A stretch of DNA of 61,233 bases from an uncultured Bacteroidota bacterium (GCA_902578505.1 CACHDD010000001.1:1-61233), one strand, 5' to 3'; counted from the first letter of the stretch, positions 1-9,680 are shown. The notes: generated by a model not told the origin, from the sequence alone. A program made the numbers and translations.

Positions 1-2
1 TG

Positions 3-641
3 CAAAATGCTCTTGAACTAGGAAACATTAGAGCGAGAGACTGTATGGTCCCTAGAAATGAAGTCGTATCCGTTCCACTTGCCTCAAGCATTTTAGATAT
101 TAAAGAAATATTCAATAACACCGGACTTTCTAAAATTGTAGTTTTTGACGGTGATATAGACAAAATTACAGGTTACATACACGTAAAGGATCTATTCAAA
201 TTACCTGAAAATATCAGCGATGTTCTATTGCCTACCTTTTTTATACCAGAACCTATGACTGGAGATGAGTTGTTAAAACAATTTATGAGACGACGACGTC
301 ACTTAGCTGTAGTTTTAGATGAATTTGGAGGAACAGCAGGTATACTCACGATGGAAGACATAGTTGAGGAATTACTCGGTGAAATCGAAGATGAGCACGA
401 TGTAGAAGATTTGATGGAACAGGAAATTAGTGATAATCACTGGATGCTTTCTGCTCGTCATGAAGTAGAGTATTTAAACGAAAAACTTAGTATTTCTCTT
501 CCAACTGAAGATGCTTATGAAACTCTAGGAGGACTTATTCTAGATAAGGTTGCAGAAATACCTGAGGAAGGTGAAGAGTTTAAAATTGATGGTTTTCACA
601 TCAAAATTAAAGGTCGAAGTGAACAGAATAGACCTTATTGA
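3..641 (+). CDS. CBS-pair / CorC_HlyC domain protein, 3' part (hemolysin family, possibly GldE-like)
   Basis: This is the C-terminal 212 residues of a protein whose start lies before the window; the frame is open from base 3. It shows a tandem CBS region beginning at the MVPRNEVV segment and ending at the hallmark TMEDIVEELLGEI motif, followed by a CorC_HlyC transporter-associated domain (about the last 85 residues, with PTEDAYETLGG). In the full-length family an N-terminal DUF21/CNNM membrane domain precedes these. Family members are implicated in divalent-cation efflux; the Bacteroidota paralogue GldE is linked to gliding motility. The membrane half is not visible, so I cannot separate the two. 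The gene is followed 64 bp later by a foldase gene, a common flavobacterial order. Confidence 0.85.
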   Translation, partial: QNALELGNIRARDCMVPRNEVVSVPLASSILDIKEIFNNTGLSKIVVFDGDIDKITGYIHVKDLFKLPENISDVLLPTFFIPEPMTGDELLKQFMRRRRHLAVVLDEFGGTAGILTMEDIVEELLGEIEDEHDVEDLMEQEISDNHWMLSARHEVEYLNEKLSISLPTEDAYETLGGLILDKVAEIPEEGEEFKIDGFHIKIKGRSEQNRPY

Positions 642-705
642 ACTGAAACTACTGTAGGTAGAAAGAATTTCTTATCTTCGCGCACCTGAATTAAAAGGTC
701 TTATT

Positions 706-2754
706 ATGGCTATGATTGAAAATATTCGCAATCGCAAAGGATTGCTGCTTGTAATTCTTGGAATTGGTATGCTAGGTTTTCTAGTTCCATTTGATGCTGT
801 TATTGCATTAACTGGCGGTGGTGCCTCAAGAGATGTTGGAAGCGTAAACGGAACAAGCATTAGCGCACAAGATTACCAAATCGCAGTTCAAAATCGAAGA
901 AGCCTTGGGTTTACTGGAGAAGGACTGATAAATGAAGTATGGAACGACATAACAACTGATATGGTTCTAGGTGATGAGTTTGCTGACGCGGGCATCGTTG
1001 TTTCTGATAAAGAATATCAAGAGATGTTATTCGGTGATATAGATTCTGGATACATGTCAAGAGCATTCTACAGTAATAGTGATAATAAGAAGACATGGGT
1101 AGATAACTTTACTCAAATGCTAGCTTCTCCAAGAGGTCAGCAAAACTTCCTTAGATACAAAGAGGTTATCGTATCTAAGCGCAAGAGAGAAAAATTTGAC
1201 GCACTTGTAAACCGTGGAGTTTATGCAAACAATTTAGAAGGAAAGTACGACTACTTAAACGGTAATAGAGCTGTTGAGTTCAAGTACGTTACAAAGCTGT
1301 ACAAAAATATTCCTGACAGTACTGTTAAAATTAGTGATCGCGATGTAAGAGCATATTACAACGCTCATAAGGGGGATAAGGAGCATAAACAAAGTGAAGG
1401 ACGTGATGTGACTTTAGTAAAGATCCCAGTAGGAGCATCTGTTGAAGATCTTGATATCATCAACAAGGAGCTAGCCGAGATAAAAGAGATTTGGAAGAAC
1501 AGTAAGGATAAAAGATCTTTTGCTGAAACCAATGATAAGGGTTCGGTTGTAACTCTCAGAGAGGCTCAAGTTGAAACTAACATAGATGAAAGCTCTTTCT
1601 TCGAAGTAAAAGTTGGATCAATGGTGGGCCCTTATTCAAAAGGTGACCAAATGATTATAGCTAACGTATTGAGTCGTAAAATGACTCCTGATACTGCAGC
1701 ATCAGTTAGGCATATTCTGCTCCAAGCAAAGGATGTGAAGGATACAAAAGAAATGACTCGTTTAAATTCTAAAGCTGATAGCCTTGTCAGAATGATTAAA
1801 TCAGGTCAAGACTTTGGTGCACTAGCTGCTCGTTATTCTGACGATCCTGGATCTAAGTCTAATGGAGGTGTTTACGAATTCTTCCCGCAAGGGCAAATGG
1901 TAAAACCATTCAATGACTTCAGTTTCAAAAAGAGAATTGGAACTATTGGTTCAGTTGAGACTTCGTACGGAGTTCACGTAATTGAAGTACTCGACCGCCG
2001 ATACAAAATCGAAGAGGCAGAGGTAGCAATGATTACAAGTCAAGTTGGAGCTTCAGACGCTACAAAAAGAGAAGCATATGCAGCTGCTAATGATTTCGCA
2101 ATTGAATACTCAAATAAGGAAGACCTTGTTTCTGCAGCTGAAGAAGCTGGCTACACAACAAGTGAGGCCTTAAACGTATTACGTGGAGCATCTTCTCTTT
2201 CTGGAATTAGAGATGCAAGAGAATTAGTAAGCTGGATTTACTCTGCTGAAGAAGGAGAGATTTCTTACCCAATTATTACTGACAAGACTTATATAGTTGC
2301 TATTCTTAACATGATTAAGGAAGATGGCGAACCAACTTTCGAAGCTGTTGAAGATAAGATGATTGCAGGAGCTACTAAAGAAGCAAAAGGTAAGTTATAC
2401 GCAGAATTGATGAACGGAAGTAACCTGGATGAGATTGCTGATAATATTGGCGAGTCTGTAAAGACAGCCTTTAAAGCAAACCTTAAAAACTCGGTAGTTT
2501 CTGGAGCTGGAGCTGGAGCTGAACCTGTTGTTGTTGGATCTGCATTTTCTATCCCAGTAGGTAATATGTCTAACCCTATCATAGGTGAACACGGGGTTTG
2601 GGTTATCGCACCCCAGTCTATTACAGAAGCAGAAGAGAAAACTGATTTCTTAGAGGAGCAAACTCAACTTGTTACTCGTGCACAAGGTGGATTATCCGTT
2701 GCAGTTACAAACTCTATGGTAGAAGCTTCTAACGTAGAGGATAACAGAAACTAA
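706..2754 (+). CDS. SurA_N / parvulin-type peptidylprolyl isomerase, PpiD-like periplasmic foldase
   Basis: 682 residues. One N-terminal transmembrane anchor (about residues 10-35) is followed by a SurA_N-like domain (from GSVNGTSISAQDY). A parvulin rotamase domain covers about residues 329-430 (SVRHILLQA, FGALAARYSDDPGS, YGVHVIEV). The layout matches PpiD, an inner-membrane-anchored chaperone that helps newly exported proteins fold at the Sec translocon. The C-terminal 250 residues are less conserved and contain a Gly-Ala run encoded by three GGAGCT units at 2503-2520. The stop shares a 4-bp CTAA overlap with the convergent queA stop. Confidence 0.88.
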   Translation: MAMIENIRNRKGLLLVILGIGMLGFLVPFDAVIALTGGGASRDVGSVNGTSISAQDYQIAVQNRRSLGFTGEGLINEVWNDITTDMVLGDEFADAGIVVSDKEYQEMLFGDIDSGYMSRAFYSNSDNKKTWVDNFTQMLASPRGQQNFLRYKEVIVSKRKREKFDALVNRGVYANNLEGKYDYLNGNRAVEFKYVTKLYKNIPDSTVKISDRDVRAYYNAHKGDKEHKQSEGRDVTLVKIPVGASVEDLDIINKELAEIKEIWKNSKDKRSFAETNDKGSVVTLREAQVETNIDESSFFEVKVGSMVGPYSKGDQMIIANVLSRKMTPDTAASVRHILLQAKDVKDTKEMTRLNSKADSLVRMIKSGQDFGALAARYSDDPGSKSNGGVYEFFPQGQMVKPFNDFSFKKRIGTIGSVETSYGVHVIEVLDRRYKIEEAEVAMITSQVGASDATKREAYAAANDFAIEYSNKEDLVSAAEEAGYTTSEALNVLRGASSLSGIRDARELVSWIYSAEEGEISYPIITDKTYIVAILNMIKEDGEPTFEAVEDKMIAGATKEAKGKLYAELMNGSNLDEIADNIGESVKTAFKANLKNSVVSGAGAGAEPVVVGSAFSIPVGNMSNPIIGEHGVWVIAPQSITEAEEKTDFLEEQTQLVTRAQGGLSVAVTNSMVEASNVEDNRN

Positions 2755-3962
2755 GTAAGCTCTAGGAGACAACCATCTCCATAGCTTAAAAATCTGTAAT
2801 CTTTACTAAGAGCAATATCGTATAACTCTCGCCAATTATGGTTATGAGAGCCAGATTCTAGGCAAGCAGAAACCAAACAAAGCAACGTGCTATTTGGTTG
2901 ATGAAAATTAGTAATAAGTCCGGCAATAGATCTAATTCTGTAGCCGGGCTTAATCATGATTTGGGTTTGAAAATTCCAATCCTCATCTTCTGGCAAAATG
3001 CTTAACAAATAGTCCAAAGCATCTTCAAATGACATGCCCATATCATCTAATTCATAAGGTGTCCATTGAGGTAAAATCTTTGGAAAAAAACCTCGGGATT
3101 TGTGAGCAATGGCCATCCAAAAAATACTTTCAAGGGTTCTGAGGGTCGTTGTTCCTGTTGCAACTCTACGCTTTTGAGATCTTAGTTTTAAAAGCGACGC
3201 CCTTCCAACGACGCATCTCTCAGAGTGCATAACGTGATCTCTAAGTAGTCCATCACTCAGAGGTTTAAAAGTTCCAGCGCCTACGTGAAGAGTAAGTTTA
3301 TTAAAAGGCAAACCAACTTGCTCAAGGTCCTTTACGAGCACATCGTCGTAGTGAAGTCCCGCAGTGGGAGCCGCAACTGATCCAGGGAACCTGGCGAAAA
3401 TGGTCTGGTATCCTTCTTTATCAGAAAATTCTGACTCCCTCTTCATATAAGGCGGCAGAGGTGTCTTGCCAAAAATATCAAGGACATCACCAAAGCATTT
3501 ATCCCCATCCCAATTAAAGGTAAGAGCAAAAGTCCCTCCCTCTTCTTTTACTAATCCTTCGCTTTGATTTGCAGGCCTAACTTCTAGGTTAATGTCGTCA
3601 AAATCGATTGAAGCGTATTCCGCAGTCCACCTGCGGCCTCCTCTAATGAGGCATCGCCAAGAGGTATGGCCTATTGAAGCAAGGGATAGCTCTGTAACTC
3701 CTTCAAGTGGCTCTAATAAAAAAATCTCAAGCCTCCCTCCTGTCGGCTTGACCATGAAGAGTCTTGCCTGGAGAACCTTGGTGTCATTAACCCAAAGTCC
3801 ATCGCAGCCAAAATGCTTTAAAATTGATGGAAGTTTCTCAAAAGTGGAGTGCTCAATAGTAGAAGGCGTCGTTATAAGGAGTTTTGCCTTCCTTCTAGGA
3901 TTAATCGGATATCGTGCAATTCTTTCATCCGGTAGTTCATAATCAAAGTCGCTCGATTGCAT
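2751..3962 (-). CDS. queA: S-adenosylmethionine:tRNA ribosyltransferase-isomerase
   Basis: 403 residues. QueA transfers and isomerises the ribosyl moiety of SAM onto preQ1 in tRNA to give epoxyqueuosine, the penultimate step of queuosine synthesis. Family signatures visible in order: the N-terminal ARYP...R..KLL segment, WVNDTKVLQARL, PTAGLHYDD, LHVGAGTFKPL, GTTTLRTLES, TNFHQPNSTLL and the C-terminal SYGDGCLL. It is somewhat longer than typical QueA (about 350), as in other Bacteroidota. A TACCTTTG -7 element at 3967-3974 on the minus strand places transcription start almost at the ATG. It is divergent from the threonine dehydrogenase gene with about 35 bp between starts. Confidence 0.93.
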   Translation of the reverse strand: MQSSDFDYELPDERIARYPINPRRKAKLLITTPSTIEHSTFEKLPSILKHFGCDGLWVNDTKVLQARLFMVKPTGGRLEIFLLEPLEGVTELSLASIGHTSWRCLIRGGRRWTAEYASIDFDDINLEVRPANQSEGLVKEEGGTFALTFNWDGDKCFGDVLDIFGKTPLPPYMKRESEFSDKEGYQTIFARFPGSVAAPTAGLHYDDVLVKDLEQVGLPFNKLTLHVGAGTFKPLSDGLLRDHVMHSERCVVGRASLLKLRSQKRRVATGTTTLRTLESIFWMAIAHKSRGFFPKILPQWTPYELDDMGMSFEDALDYLLSILPEDEDWNFQTQIMIKPGYRIRSIAGLITNFHQPNSTLLCLVSACLESGSHNHNWRELYDIALSKDYRFLSYGDGCLLELT

Positions 3963-3966
3963 GGTT

Positions 3967-3974
3967 CAAAGGTA
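3967..3974 (-). promoter_or_regulatory. Bacteroidota -7 element for queA
   Basis: TACCTTTG on the minus strand matches TAnnTTTG. A TTG (complement of 3996-3998) lies 21 bp upstream, an acceptable -33 element. Only 4 bp separate the box from the queA ATG, which predicts a very short or absent leader. Confidence 0.55.
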
Positions 3975-3997
3975 TCTCTACTTACCTTCACATCGCA

Positions 3998-4936
3998 ATG
4001 GAAAAAAACCTAGTTATTGGAGCGTCTGGACAACTCGGTATAGAATTAATAATTGGACTACAAGAGAGGTTTGGCATAGAGTCGGTTGTGGCCACTGATA
4101 TCAAAAAAGGGGAGGATAAATTAGCTAATAGAAGTGACTTTATTCTATTGGATGCAACTGATTCTAATGCATTAAGGAAGGTTATTGAAGAGCATCAAAT
4201 CACGACAATATACCAGCTTGTTGCAATGTTGTCAGCAAAGGGCGAGGAAAATCCCTTAGCAGCATGGGATCTGAACATGAAAACTCTATTGAATGTACTT
4301 GAGTTTGCAAAGGAAGGATTGATTAAGAAGGTGTTTTGGCCTAGTTCAATTGCTGTGTTTGGGCCTGATGCCCCTAAGGATGGAACTCCGCAGGATACAT
4401 TTTGTGACCCAATAACTATTTATGGTGTCTCTAAGGTTGCAGGAGAATTGTGGTGCAATTACTACAACGACAAGTATGGAGTAGATATAAGATCACTGAG
4501 ATATCCAGGGTTGATTGGACATAGATCAATGCCAGGTGGAGGAACTACAGATTACGCGGTTGAAGCGTTTTATAAGGCAATAAATTCTGAAGATTTTGAA
4601 TGCTATGTAAGCCCAAATGAAGTTCTTCCCATGATGTATATGGACGATGCTGTAAGAGCGACTATTGAATTAATGGAGGCTCCATCTAAAAACATTAAGC
4701 TCAGGACATCTTACAATTTAAGTGGCTGCTCATTTTCGCCTTCAGAATTAAACGACACAATTGCAAAACACTGTCCCAACTTTGTAACAAAGTACAATCC
4801 AGATTCAAGGCAAAACATAGCTGCATCATGGCCAAACGAAATTGATGACTCACTTGCTAGAAGTCATTGGGGATGGAAGCCTGAATACGGTACAGAAGAG
4901 CTTGTTGCAGCCATGCTAAATGCACTGCGTAACTGA
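3998..4936 (+). CDS. tdh: SDR-type L-threonine 3-dehydrogenase (UDP-galactose 4-epimerase-like)
   Basis: 312 residues. It oxidises L-threonine with NAD+ to 2-amino-3-ketobutyrate, the first step of conversion to glycine and acetyl-CoA. The N-terminus carries a Rossmann GASGQLG motif, and the active-site YGVSK (YxxxK) is present. LRYPGLIG, MPGGGTTDYAVEAF and LPMMYMDDAVRATIELMEAP match the extended-SDR threonine dehydrogenases of Flavobacterium and animals rather than the zinc-dependent E. coli enzyme. I chose ATG 3998 because an upstream in-frame ATG at 3914 lies inside queA and adds 28 residues that do not look like protein of this family. Its downstream neighbour cysS starts 27 bp later with its own promoter element. 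Confidence 0.9.
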   Translation: MEKNLVIGASGQLGIELIIGLQERFGIESVVATDIKKGEDKLANRSDFILLDATDSNALRKVIEEHQITTIYQLVAMLSAKGEENPLAAWDLNMKTLLNVLEFAKEGLIKKVFWPSSIAVFGPDAPKDGTPQDTFCDPITIYGVSKVAGELWCNYYNDKYGVDIRSLRYPGLIGHRSMPGGGTTDYAVEAFYKAINSEDFECYVSPNEVLPMMYMDDAVRATIELMEAPSKNIKLRTSYNLSGCSFSPSELNDTIAKHCPNFVTKYNPDSRQNIAASWPNEIDDSLARSHWGWKPEYGTEELVAAMLNALRN

Positions 4937-4937
4937 T

Positions 4938-4945
4938 TATCTTTG
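4938..4945 (+). promoter_or_regulatory. -7 element for cysS
   Basis: TATCTTTG is an exact TAnnTTTG match 18 bp before the cysS ATG. I see no TTG at the expected -33 distance. Confidence 0.5.
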
Positions 4946-4963
4946 TACCTCAATTTCTAGTAA

Positions 4964-6442
4964 ATGCAACCTCTATATATTCAAAATAGCCTTAGTAGAA
5001 AAAAGGAACTATTTGAACCGTTAAATGCTCCACACGTTGGGATGTATGTGTGCGGACCAACTGTATACAGTAATGTACACTTAGGAAACGTAAGGACATT
5101 TTTGTCATTTGATGTAATCTACCGCTACTTAGAATTTATTGGTTACAAGGTTAGATACGTTAGAAACATTACAGATGTAGGACACCTAGTGGGTGATACT
5201 GACGAAGGAGAGGATAAGATTGGGAAAATAGCTCGTTTGCAAAAAATAGAGCCCATGGAGGTCGTACAGAAGTACACAAATGACTTCCATGATGTAATGA
5301 GGGTTTTTAATATTTTATCACCTTCAATTGAGCCAACAGCTACAGGTCATATAATTGAACAGATTAGCGCTATTGAAAAGATTATTGAAAATGGCTATGC
5401 ATACGAAGTGAACGGAAGTGTATACTTCAGCATTAGAGAATTCAATAAAGACTATCCTTATGGAGAGCTTTCTGGGAGGAAGATAGACGAGCTAATGAAT
5501 AACACTCGTGAGTTAGACGGACAATCAGAAAAGAGAGATCCGCTTGATTTCGCTCTTTGGAAAAATGCGGACGAAAGCCACCTTATGCGTTGGCCTTCTC
5601 CTTGGGGAATTGGTTTCCCAGGTTGGCATTTAGAGTGCTCTGTGATGAGTACAAAATACCTAGGCGAAGAGTTCGACATTCACGGAGGAGGAATGGACTT
5701 AAAATTTCCTCACCACGAGTGTGAAATAGCTCAAAATATAGGCGCAAACAAAACCCCAAACCCAGTCCGCTACTGGATACATGGAAACATGCTTACTGTA
5801 AACGGTCGCAAGATGGCCAAATCAGAAGGAAACGGTTTCACTCCCGAAGAACTCATCACAGGTAATCACAAACTCTTAGAAAGAGGATACTCTCCTATGA
5901 CAGTTAGATTCTTCATGCTCATGGGTCATTACGCGAGCACTTTAGACTTTTCAAACGAAGCTCTAAAAGCAGCGGAGAAAGGTTTATCTAAATTGAATAA
6001 CGCAATTGAAGCGCTAGGGAAAATTGAAGGAGCAGACAATAATAATTCGGAAGTAGAAATTAAGTTACTTGAGGAAAAATGCTATGCTGCGATGAATGAT
6101 GACTTCAATACTCCAATTCTAATTGCAACACTTTTTGAAGGAGTAAAGACGATTAATTCTGCTGCAGACGGTCGCATTTCTTTAGGCAAAGCACAAATCG
6201 ACCATCTAAAGTCTCTCTATGCTGGTTTCATGAAAGAAGTATTAGGATTAGTCGATGAAGGTTCAAGTGATGAAGGCTCTGAAGATCTTGCATCAAACCT
6301 CCTTGACCTACTAGTTGAAATGAGATCAGATGCTAAAGAAAAGAAAGATTGGGATAGTGCGGACAGAATTCGCAATACTCTAAGCGAAATGGGCATCACC
6401 ATAAAAGACAACAAAGAAGGTAGCACTTGGTCTCATGAGTAA
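4964..6442 (+). CDS. cysS: cysteinyl-tRNA synthetase
   Basis: 492 residues, normal length for this class I synthetase, which charges tRNA-Cys. The first zinc cysteine lies in MYVCGPTVY, the HIGH-type motif reads HLGN (VHLGNVRTF), further zinc ligands lie in HLECSVMS and [10 protein letters not shown], and the KMSKS loop is KMAKSEGN. The C-terminal DALR-like helical region ends with [17 protein letters not shown], typical of CysS. Its last 8 bp overlap the next gene, so the two are probably co-transcribed. Confidence 0.97.
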   Translation: MQPLYIQNSLSRKKELFEPLNAPHVGMYVCGPTVYSNVHLGNVRTFLSFDVIYRYLEFIGYKVRYVRNITDVGHLVGDTDEGEDKIGKIARLQKIEPMEVVQKYTNDFHDVMRVFNILSPSIEPTATGHIIEQISAIEKIIENGYAYEVNGSVYFSIREFNKDYPYGELSGRKIDELMNNTRELDGQSEKRDPLDFALWKNADESHLMRWPSPWGIGFPGWHLECSVMSTKYLGEEFDIHGGGMDLKFPHHECEIAQNIGANKTPNPVRYWIHGNMLTVNGRKMAKSEGNGFTPEELITGNHKLLERGYSPMTVRFFMLMGHYASTLDFSNEALKAAEKGLSKLNNAIEALGKIEGADNNNSEVEIKLLEEKCYAAMNDDFNTPILIATLFEGVKTINSAADGRISLGKAQIDHLKSLYAGFMKEVLGLVDEGSSDEGSEDLASNLLDLLVEMRSDAKEKKDWDSADRIRNTLSEMGITIKDNKEGSTWSHE

Positions 6443-7427
6443 GATTCAGTCCTTTCTTTTAATTTGCTTAATCACATTAGCCTACAGTTGTGGTGAAATC
6501 CCCGCACCTGTAGTTGAAATTGAAAGCGCACCTGAACCGATTATTGCACCAAATTTCTCAGCTGATTCTGCTTATTCCTACGTTCAGAAGCAAGTTGATT
6601 TTGGTCCCAGAGTGCCCAACACTCCAGAGCACGATGCTTGCGGTGAGTGGCTCACGTCAGAGCTTGAAAGACATGGAGCAGAAGTAATAGTCCAAAGGGC
6701 AAGAGCAAGGGCTTTCGATGGAAAACTCTTAGAGCTTTCTAACATCGTAGGTCAGTTCAACCCAAAAGCCAGGTCGCGTGTGCTACTATACGCACACTGG
6801 GACACTAGGCCTTTTGCAGACAAGGATAGCACTAGAATGGATATGCCTATTGACGGCGCCAACGACGGTGGATCTGGAGTAGGAATACTCTTAGAAATCG
6901 CTAGGCAGTTGAGCATAACCCCTGCTGAAATCGGTGTAGATATCATCTTTTTTGACGGCGAGGATTATGGAAAGCCAAACGGTGTGCAATCTCTTCAAAC
7001 TGATTTCCTACAATGGTGCTTAGGATCACAGTATTGGTCAAAAGAACCGCATCGCTATGGATACAGAGCTAGGTTTGGGATACTTCTCGATATGGTAGGA
7101 GCGAAAGATGCTGAGTTTAATAAGGAAGGGACATCAATGAAGTATGCGCCAAACGTTGTGAGAAAGGTTTGGGCTAGGGCACAAGAATTAGGATATGGAC
7201 ACAGATTCCTCAATGAGAAAACACCTGAAACAATAGACGACAACTTATTTGTTAGCGAATTCGCAGGTATTCCATCTGCAAACATCGTAGACTACAGGAT
7301 GAATGTTAGACCCATGGGATATGGATTCTTCCATCACACCCACGCTGACAATATGAACATAATAGACAGAAAAATCTTAGAAGAAGTTGGAACAACAGTA
7401 TTGTCCGTTGTCTATAGCGAGCAGTAA
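6435..7427 (+). CDS. M28-family zinc lipoprotein, glutaminyl-peptide cyclotransferase-like
   Basis: 330 residues. A lipoprotein signal ends at LAYSC (Cys near residue 19), so it should be membrane-anchored outside the cytoplasm. The M28 fold is clear: HWDTRPFAD, the zinc-ligand aspartate in GANDGGSG, DGEDYG and a late histidine in FHHTHADN. That arrangement, with a single-zinc-like site and length near 330, resembles bacterial glutaminyl cyclases, which form N-terminal pyroglutamate. In Bacteroidota this matters because many exported proteins have N-terminal Gln after signal cleavage. An aminopeptidase activity remains possible. It overlaps the end of cysS by 8 bp and ends immediately before the convergent pheS stop. 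Confidence 0.82.
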   Translation: MSKIQSFLLICLITLAYSCGEIPAPVVEIESAPEPIIAPNFSADSAYSYVQKQVDFGPRVPNTPEHDACGEWLTSELERHGAEVIVQRARARAFDGKLLELSNIVGQFNPKARSRVLLYAHWDTRPFADKDSTRMDMPIDGANDGGSGVGILLEIARQLSITPAEIGVDIIFFDGEDYGKPNGVQSLQTDFLQWCLGSQYWSKEPHRYGYRARFGILLDMVGAKDAEFNKEGTSMKYAPNVVRKVWARAQELGYGHRFLNEKTPETIDDNLFVSEFAGIPSANIVDYRMNVRPMGYGFFHHTHADNMNIIDRKILEEVGTTVLSVVYSEQ

Positions 7428-8450
7428 TTACCTCTCTCCTGCGAATTGATCTAGGAAACGCTTATCGTTTTCAAAGAACAGCCTAAGGTCCCCAATTTGG
7501 TATCTGAGCATTGTTATCCTTTCAATGCCCATCCCAAATGCAAAGCCACTGTACTTCTTTGAATCAATCCCGCTAGCCTCTAGAACGTTTGGGTCGACCA
7601 TGCCGCACCCAAGAATTTCAAGCCAACCAGTTCCCTTAGTTATCCTCTTATCTACCTCGGTCTCCAGTCCCCAATAAACATCTACCTCAGCGCTTGGCTC
7701 AGTAAATGGAAAGTATGAAGGGCGCAATCTAATTTTTGTCTCTGGGCCAAAAAACCTTTGAGCAAAATGCAAAAGAGTCTGCTTAAGATCAGCAAAACTC
7801 ACATTTTCATCAATGTACAGGCCTTCAATCTGATGGAACATGCAATGTGCTCTTGCTGAAATTGCTTCATTTCTATACACTCTACCTGGCATGATAATTC
7901 TCATCGGTGGCTGACGGCGTTCCATCTCCCTCACTTGCACAGAGCTAGTATGAGTTCTAAGAAGTAAGTCAGGATCTCTTTCGACAAAGAATGTGTCCTG
8001 CATATCCCTTGCTGGGTGTTCAGGGGGGAAGTTCAATCCACTAAATACGTGCCAATCGTCCTCTATCTCAGGTCCTTCAACAACTCCAAATCCCATGTTC
8101 GAAAATATATCCAAAATCTCTCTCCTAACTACTTGAAGTGGGTGGTGAGTTCCGTGAGGGAAACCGCCAGCAGGTCTTGTAGAATCAATTCCACTTGAAA
8201 CAGCTGCAGCTTTTTTATCGAAGGAAGCTTTTTCTGATGCTACTTTATCTTCAATAGCTGACTTAACCTTATTAAGTAGTGGACCTAGTTCACGTTTGTG
8301 CTCAGGAGCAACTTCTCTAAACTGTGCCATTAGGTCCTTGATCTTTCCCTGTCTTCCTAGGTACTCAATTCTGAAAGCCTCTAAAGCATCAGCAGAGTCA
8401 AAACTCCTTTGATCAATATCAACTAATAATGCCTCTAAATCTGCTTTCAT
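7428..8450 (-). CDS. pheS: phenylalanyl-tRNA synthetase alpha subunit
   Basis: 340 residues. It forms the catalytic subunit of the (alpha-beta)2 enzyme. Visible: an N-terminal coiled-coil tRNA-binding arm (about residues 1-80), GPEIEDDWHVFSGLNFP, LLRTHTSSVQVREM, the class II motif 2 region (MFHQIEGLYID), GWLEILGCGMVDP and motif 3 (FGMGIERITMLRYQIGDLR). Its partner pheT is 3.7 kb away on the other strand rather than adjacent. The ATG at 8450 directly abuts the stop of the upstream cyclophilin gene, suggesting one minus-strand transcript. Confidence 0.96.
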   Translation of the reverse strand: MKADLEALLVDIDQRSFDSADALEAFRIEYLGRQGKIKDLMAQFREVAPEHKRELGPLLNKVKSAIEDKVASEKASFDKKAAAVSSGIDSTRPAGGFPHGTHHPLQVVRREILDIFSNMGFGVVEGPEIEDDWHVFSGLNFPPEHPARDMQDTFFVERDPDLLLRTHTSSVQVREMERRQPPMRIIMPGRVYRNEAISARAHCMFHQIEGLYIDENVSFADLKQTLLHFAQRFFGPETKIRLRPSYFPFTEPSAEVDVYWGLETEVDKRITKGTGWLEILGCGMVDPNVLEASGIDSKKYSGFAFGMGIERITMLRYQIGDLRLFFENDKRFLDQFAGER

Positions 8451-8451
8451 A

Positions 8452-9150
8452 TTAGTGAAGTATAGTAACGCTGAATTTCACGTCATCCTTTGGCCTATCA
8501 CCAGGAAGTGTTTTCACTGAAGCAATTGAATCAATGATATCAAGACCTTCTACTACTTGACCGAAAACTGTATAGTTCATGTCTAAGAATGGAGTTCCAC
8601 CTTGATTCATATATACTGCTCTAGCTGAATCTGAATATTCAAATCCGCCAATTTTCATATTGTTCCCTTCCTCAATTCTATCAAGTGTTCCCTCATCCCA
8701 AGTTTTACCGTGAACTATGTAGAACTGACTACCTGAAGACATTCTCGCAGGGTTTGCCATGTCGCCTTGACGTGCAGCTGCAAGAGCTCCTTTAAAGTGA
8801 AGGTGATCTGCTCTGATTTCAGCATCGATTTTATATCCAGGTCCACCTGAACCAAGTCTTGCTCCTGGTTCTGCATTCTTACTTTCTGGATCTCCGCCTT
8901 GAATCATAAATCCATCAATTACTCTATGAAAAAGAAGATTTGTATAAAAACCTTCCGCTGCGAGTTTTAAAAAATTATCTCTGTGGCCTGGAGTTGAATC
9001 TGAAAGCTCTATCACCATGTCTCCAAAGTCAGTGTGAATAGCTACTCTAGCGGGATCTGTATTATTACAACCGGTTGAAGAAATGTAGAAAAAAAAGCAA
9101 AAAACTGCACTGATTTGAAGGAAAATGTTACGTATGAAAGTTTTTTTCAT
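8452..9150 (-). CDS. cyclophilin-type peptidylprolyl isomerase lipoprotein
   Basis: 232 residues. The N-terminus is a signal peptide ending in a lipobox (SSTGC). The cyclophilin fold follows: IHTDFGDMVIELSD, the catalytic-region FHRVIDGFMIQGGDP, SGSQFYIVHG (the Gln-Phe pair of the active site) and NYTVFGQVVEGLDIID. An insertion of about 30 residues between the last two motifs is usual for Bacteroidota members. It catalyses cis-trans prolyl isomerisation in the periplasm or at the membrane. It is the first gene of a probable pheS transcript, with a TAACTTTG element upstream. Confidence 0.93.
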   Translation of the reverse strand: MKKTFIRNIFLQISAVFCFFFYISSTGCNNTDPARVAIHTDFGDMVIELSDSTPGHRDNFLKLAAEGFYTNLLFHRVIDGFMIQGGDPESKNAEPGARLGSGGPGYKIDAEIRADHLHFKGALAAARQGDMANPARMSSGSQFYIVHGKTWDEGTLDRIEEGNNMKIGGFEYSDSARAVYMNQGGTPFLDMNYTVFGQVVEGLDIIDSIASVKTLPGDRPKDDVKFSVTILH

Positions 9151-9178
9151 GATATTTGACTCTCGGAATTAAGAACTA

Positions 9179-9186
9179 CAAAGTTA
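9179..9186 (-). promoter_or_regulatory. -7 element for the cyclophilin-pheS transcript
   Basis: TAACTTTG on the minus strand, 28 bp before the ATG at 9150, matches TAnnTTTG. No correctly spaced TTG was found. Confidence 0.45.
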
Positions 9187-9200
9187 TAAACCTACTTGCA

Positions 9201-9632
9201 ATGAATCGCTTTTTTACTTTAATCACTCTTGCAATAATTGCATTTTTTGTATCTGGCTGCTTGAAAGTTGAAGACACGATAGCAAATGTAACCGTTATCA
9301 GAATTAATAGTATTGGCGAAGAAGTCCCTGTAGATGGAGCTGAAGTAAGACTGTACGCAAATGGCCCCACAGACCAAGATTTTGTAGGCGAGCCACGTTT
9401 TGATACTACTCAAGTAACTTCTGATGATGGATTCGTAAGCTTCAATTTTTCTGATTATTACGTAGGCGGACAAGCTGGATTTGCAGTCCTAGACATCCAA
9501 GTAATTAAAGGAAACGGAAATTGTGTCAATCCAAATCCTCTAGATCCTGTAGACCAAAACACACTTTGTGGAACAGGACTTATAAAGATTGAGGAAATGG
9601 AGACCACTGCCGAGACAGTAATTGTGCAATAA
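9201..9632 (+). CDS. hypothetical lipoprotein
   Basis: 143 residues. A clean lipoprotein signal (hydrophobic stretch then VSGC, Cys20) supports the ATG at 9201; an in-frame start at 9156 would push the signal away from the N-terminus. The mature part (IANVTVIRINS, VPVDGAEVRLYA, DDGFVSFNFSDYY) looks like a small beta-sandwich of the kind found in surface lipoproteins with adhesin-like domains, but I do not recognise a named family. Divergent from the cyclophilin gene; followed by a strong hairpin terminator. Confidence 0.75.
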   Translation: MNRFFTLITLAIIAFFVSGCLKVEDTIANVTVIRINSIGEEVPVDGAEVRLYANGPTDQDFVGEPRFDTTQVTSDDGFVSFNFSDYYVGGQAGFAVLDIQVIKGNGNCVNPNPLDPVDQNTLCGTGLIKIEEMETTAETVIVQ

Positions 9633-9650
9633 TCAAATATATAAAGTGAA

Positions 9651-9680
9651 ATCCCGGCTTTTTATAGCCGGGATTTTTTA
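9651..9680. terminator. bidirectional intrinsic terminator
   Basis: Perfect 9-bp stem: ATCCCGGCT (9651-9659) pairs with AGCCGGGAT (9666-9674) around a 6-base loop and runs into T6. It lies between the convergent lipoprotein gene and the minus-strand gene ending at 9678, and should stop the plus-strand transcript. Confidence 0.85.

Noticed and set aside
2503..2520. GGAGCT triplicate in the ppiD-like gene as a regulatory repeat
   Set aside because: It is in frame and simply encodes a Gly-Ala run.
3914..3997. N-terminal extension of the threonine dehydrogenase
   Set aside because: It lies inside the divergent queA gene and the added residues do not match the family; the Rossmann motif begins right after ATG 3998.
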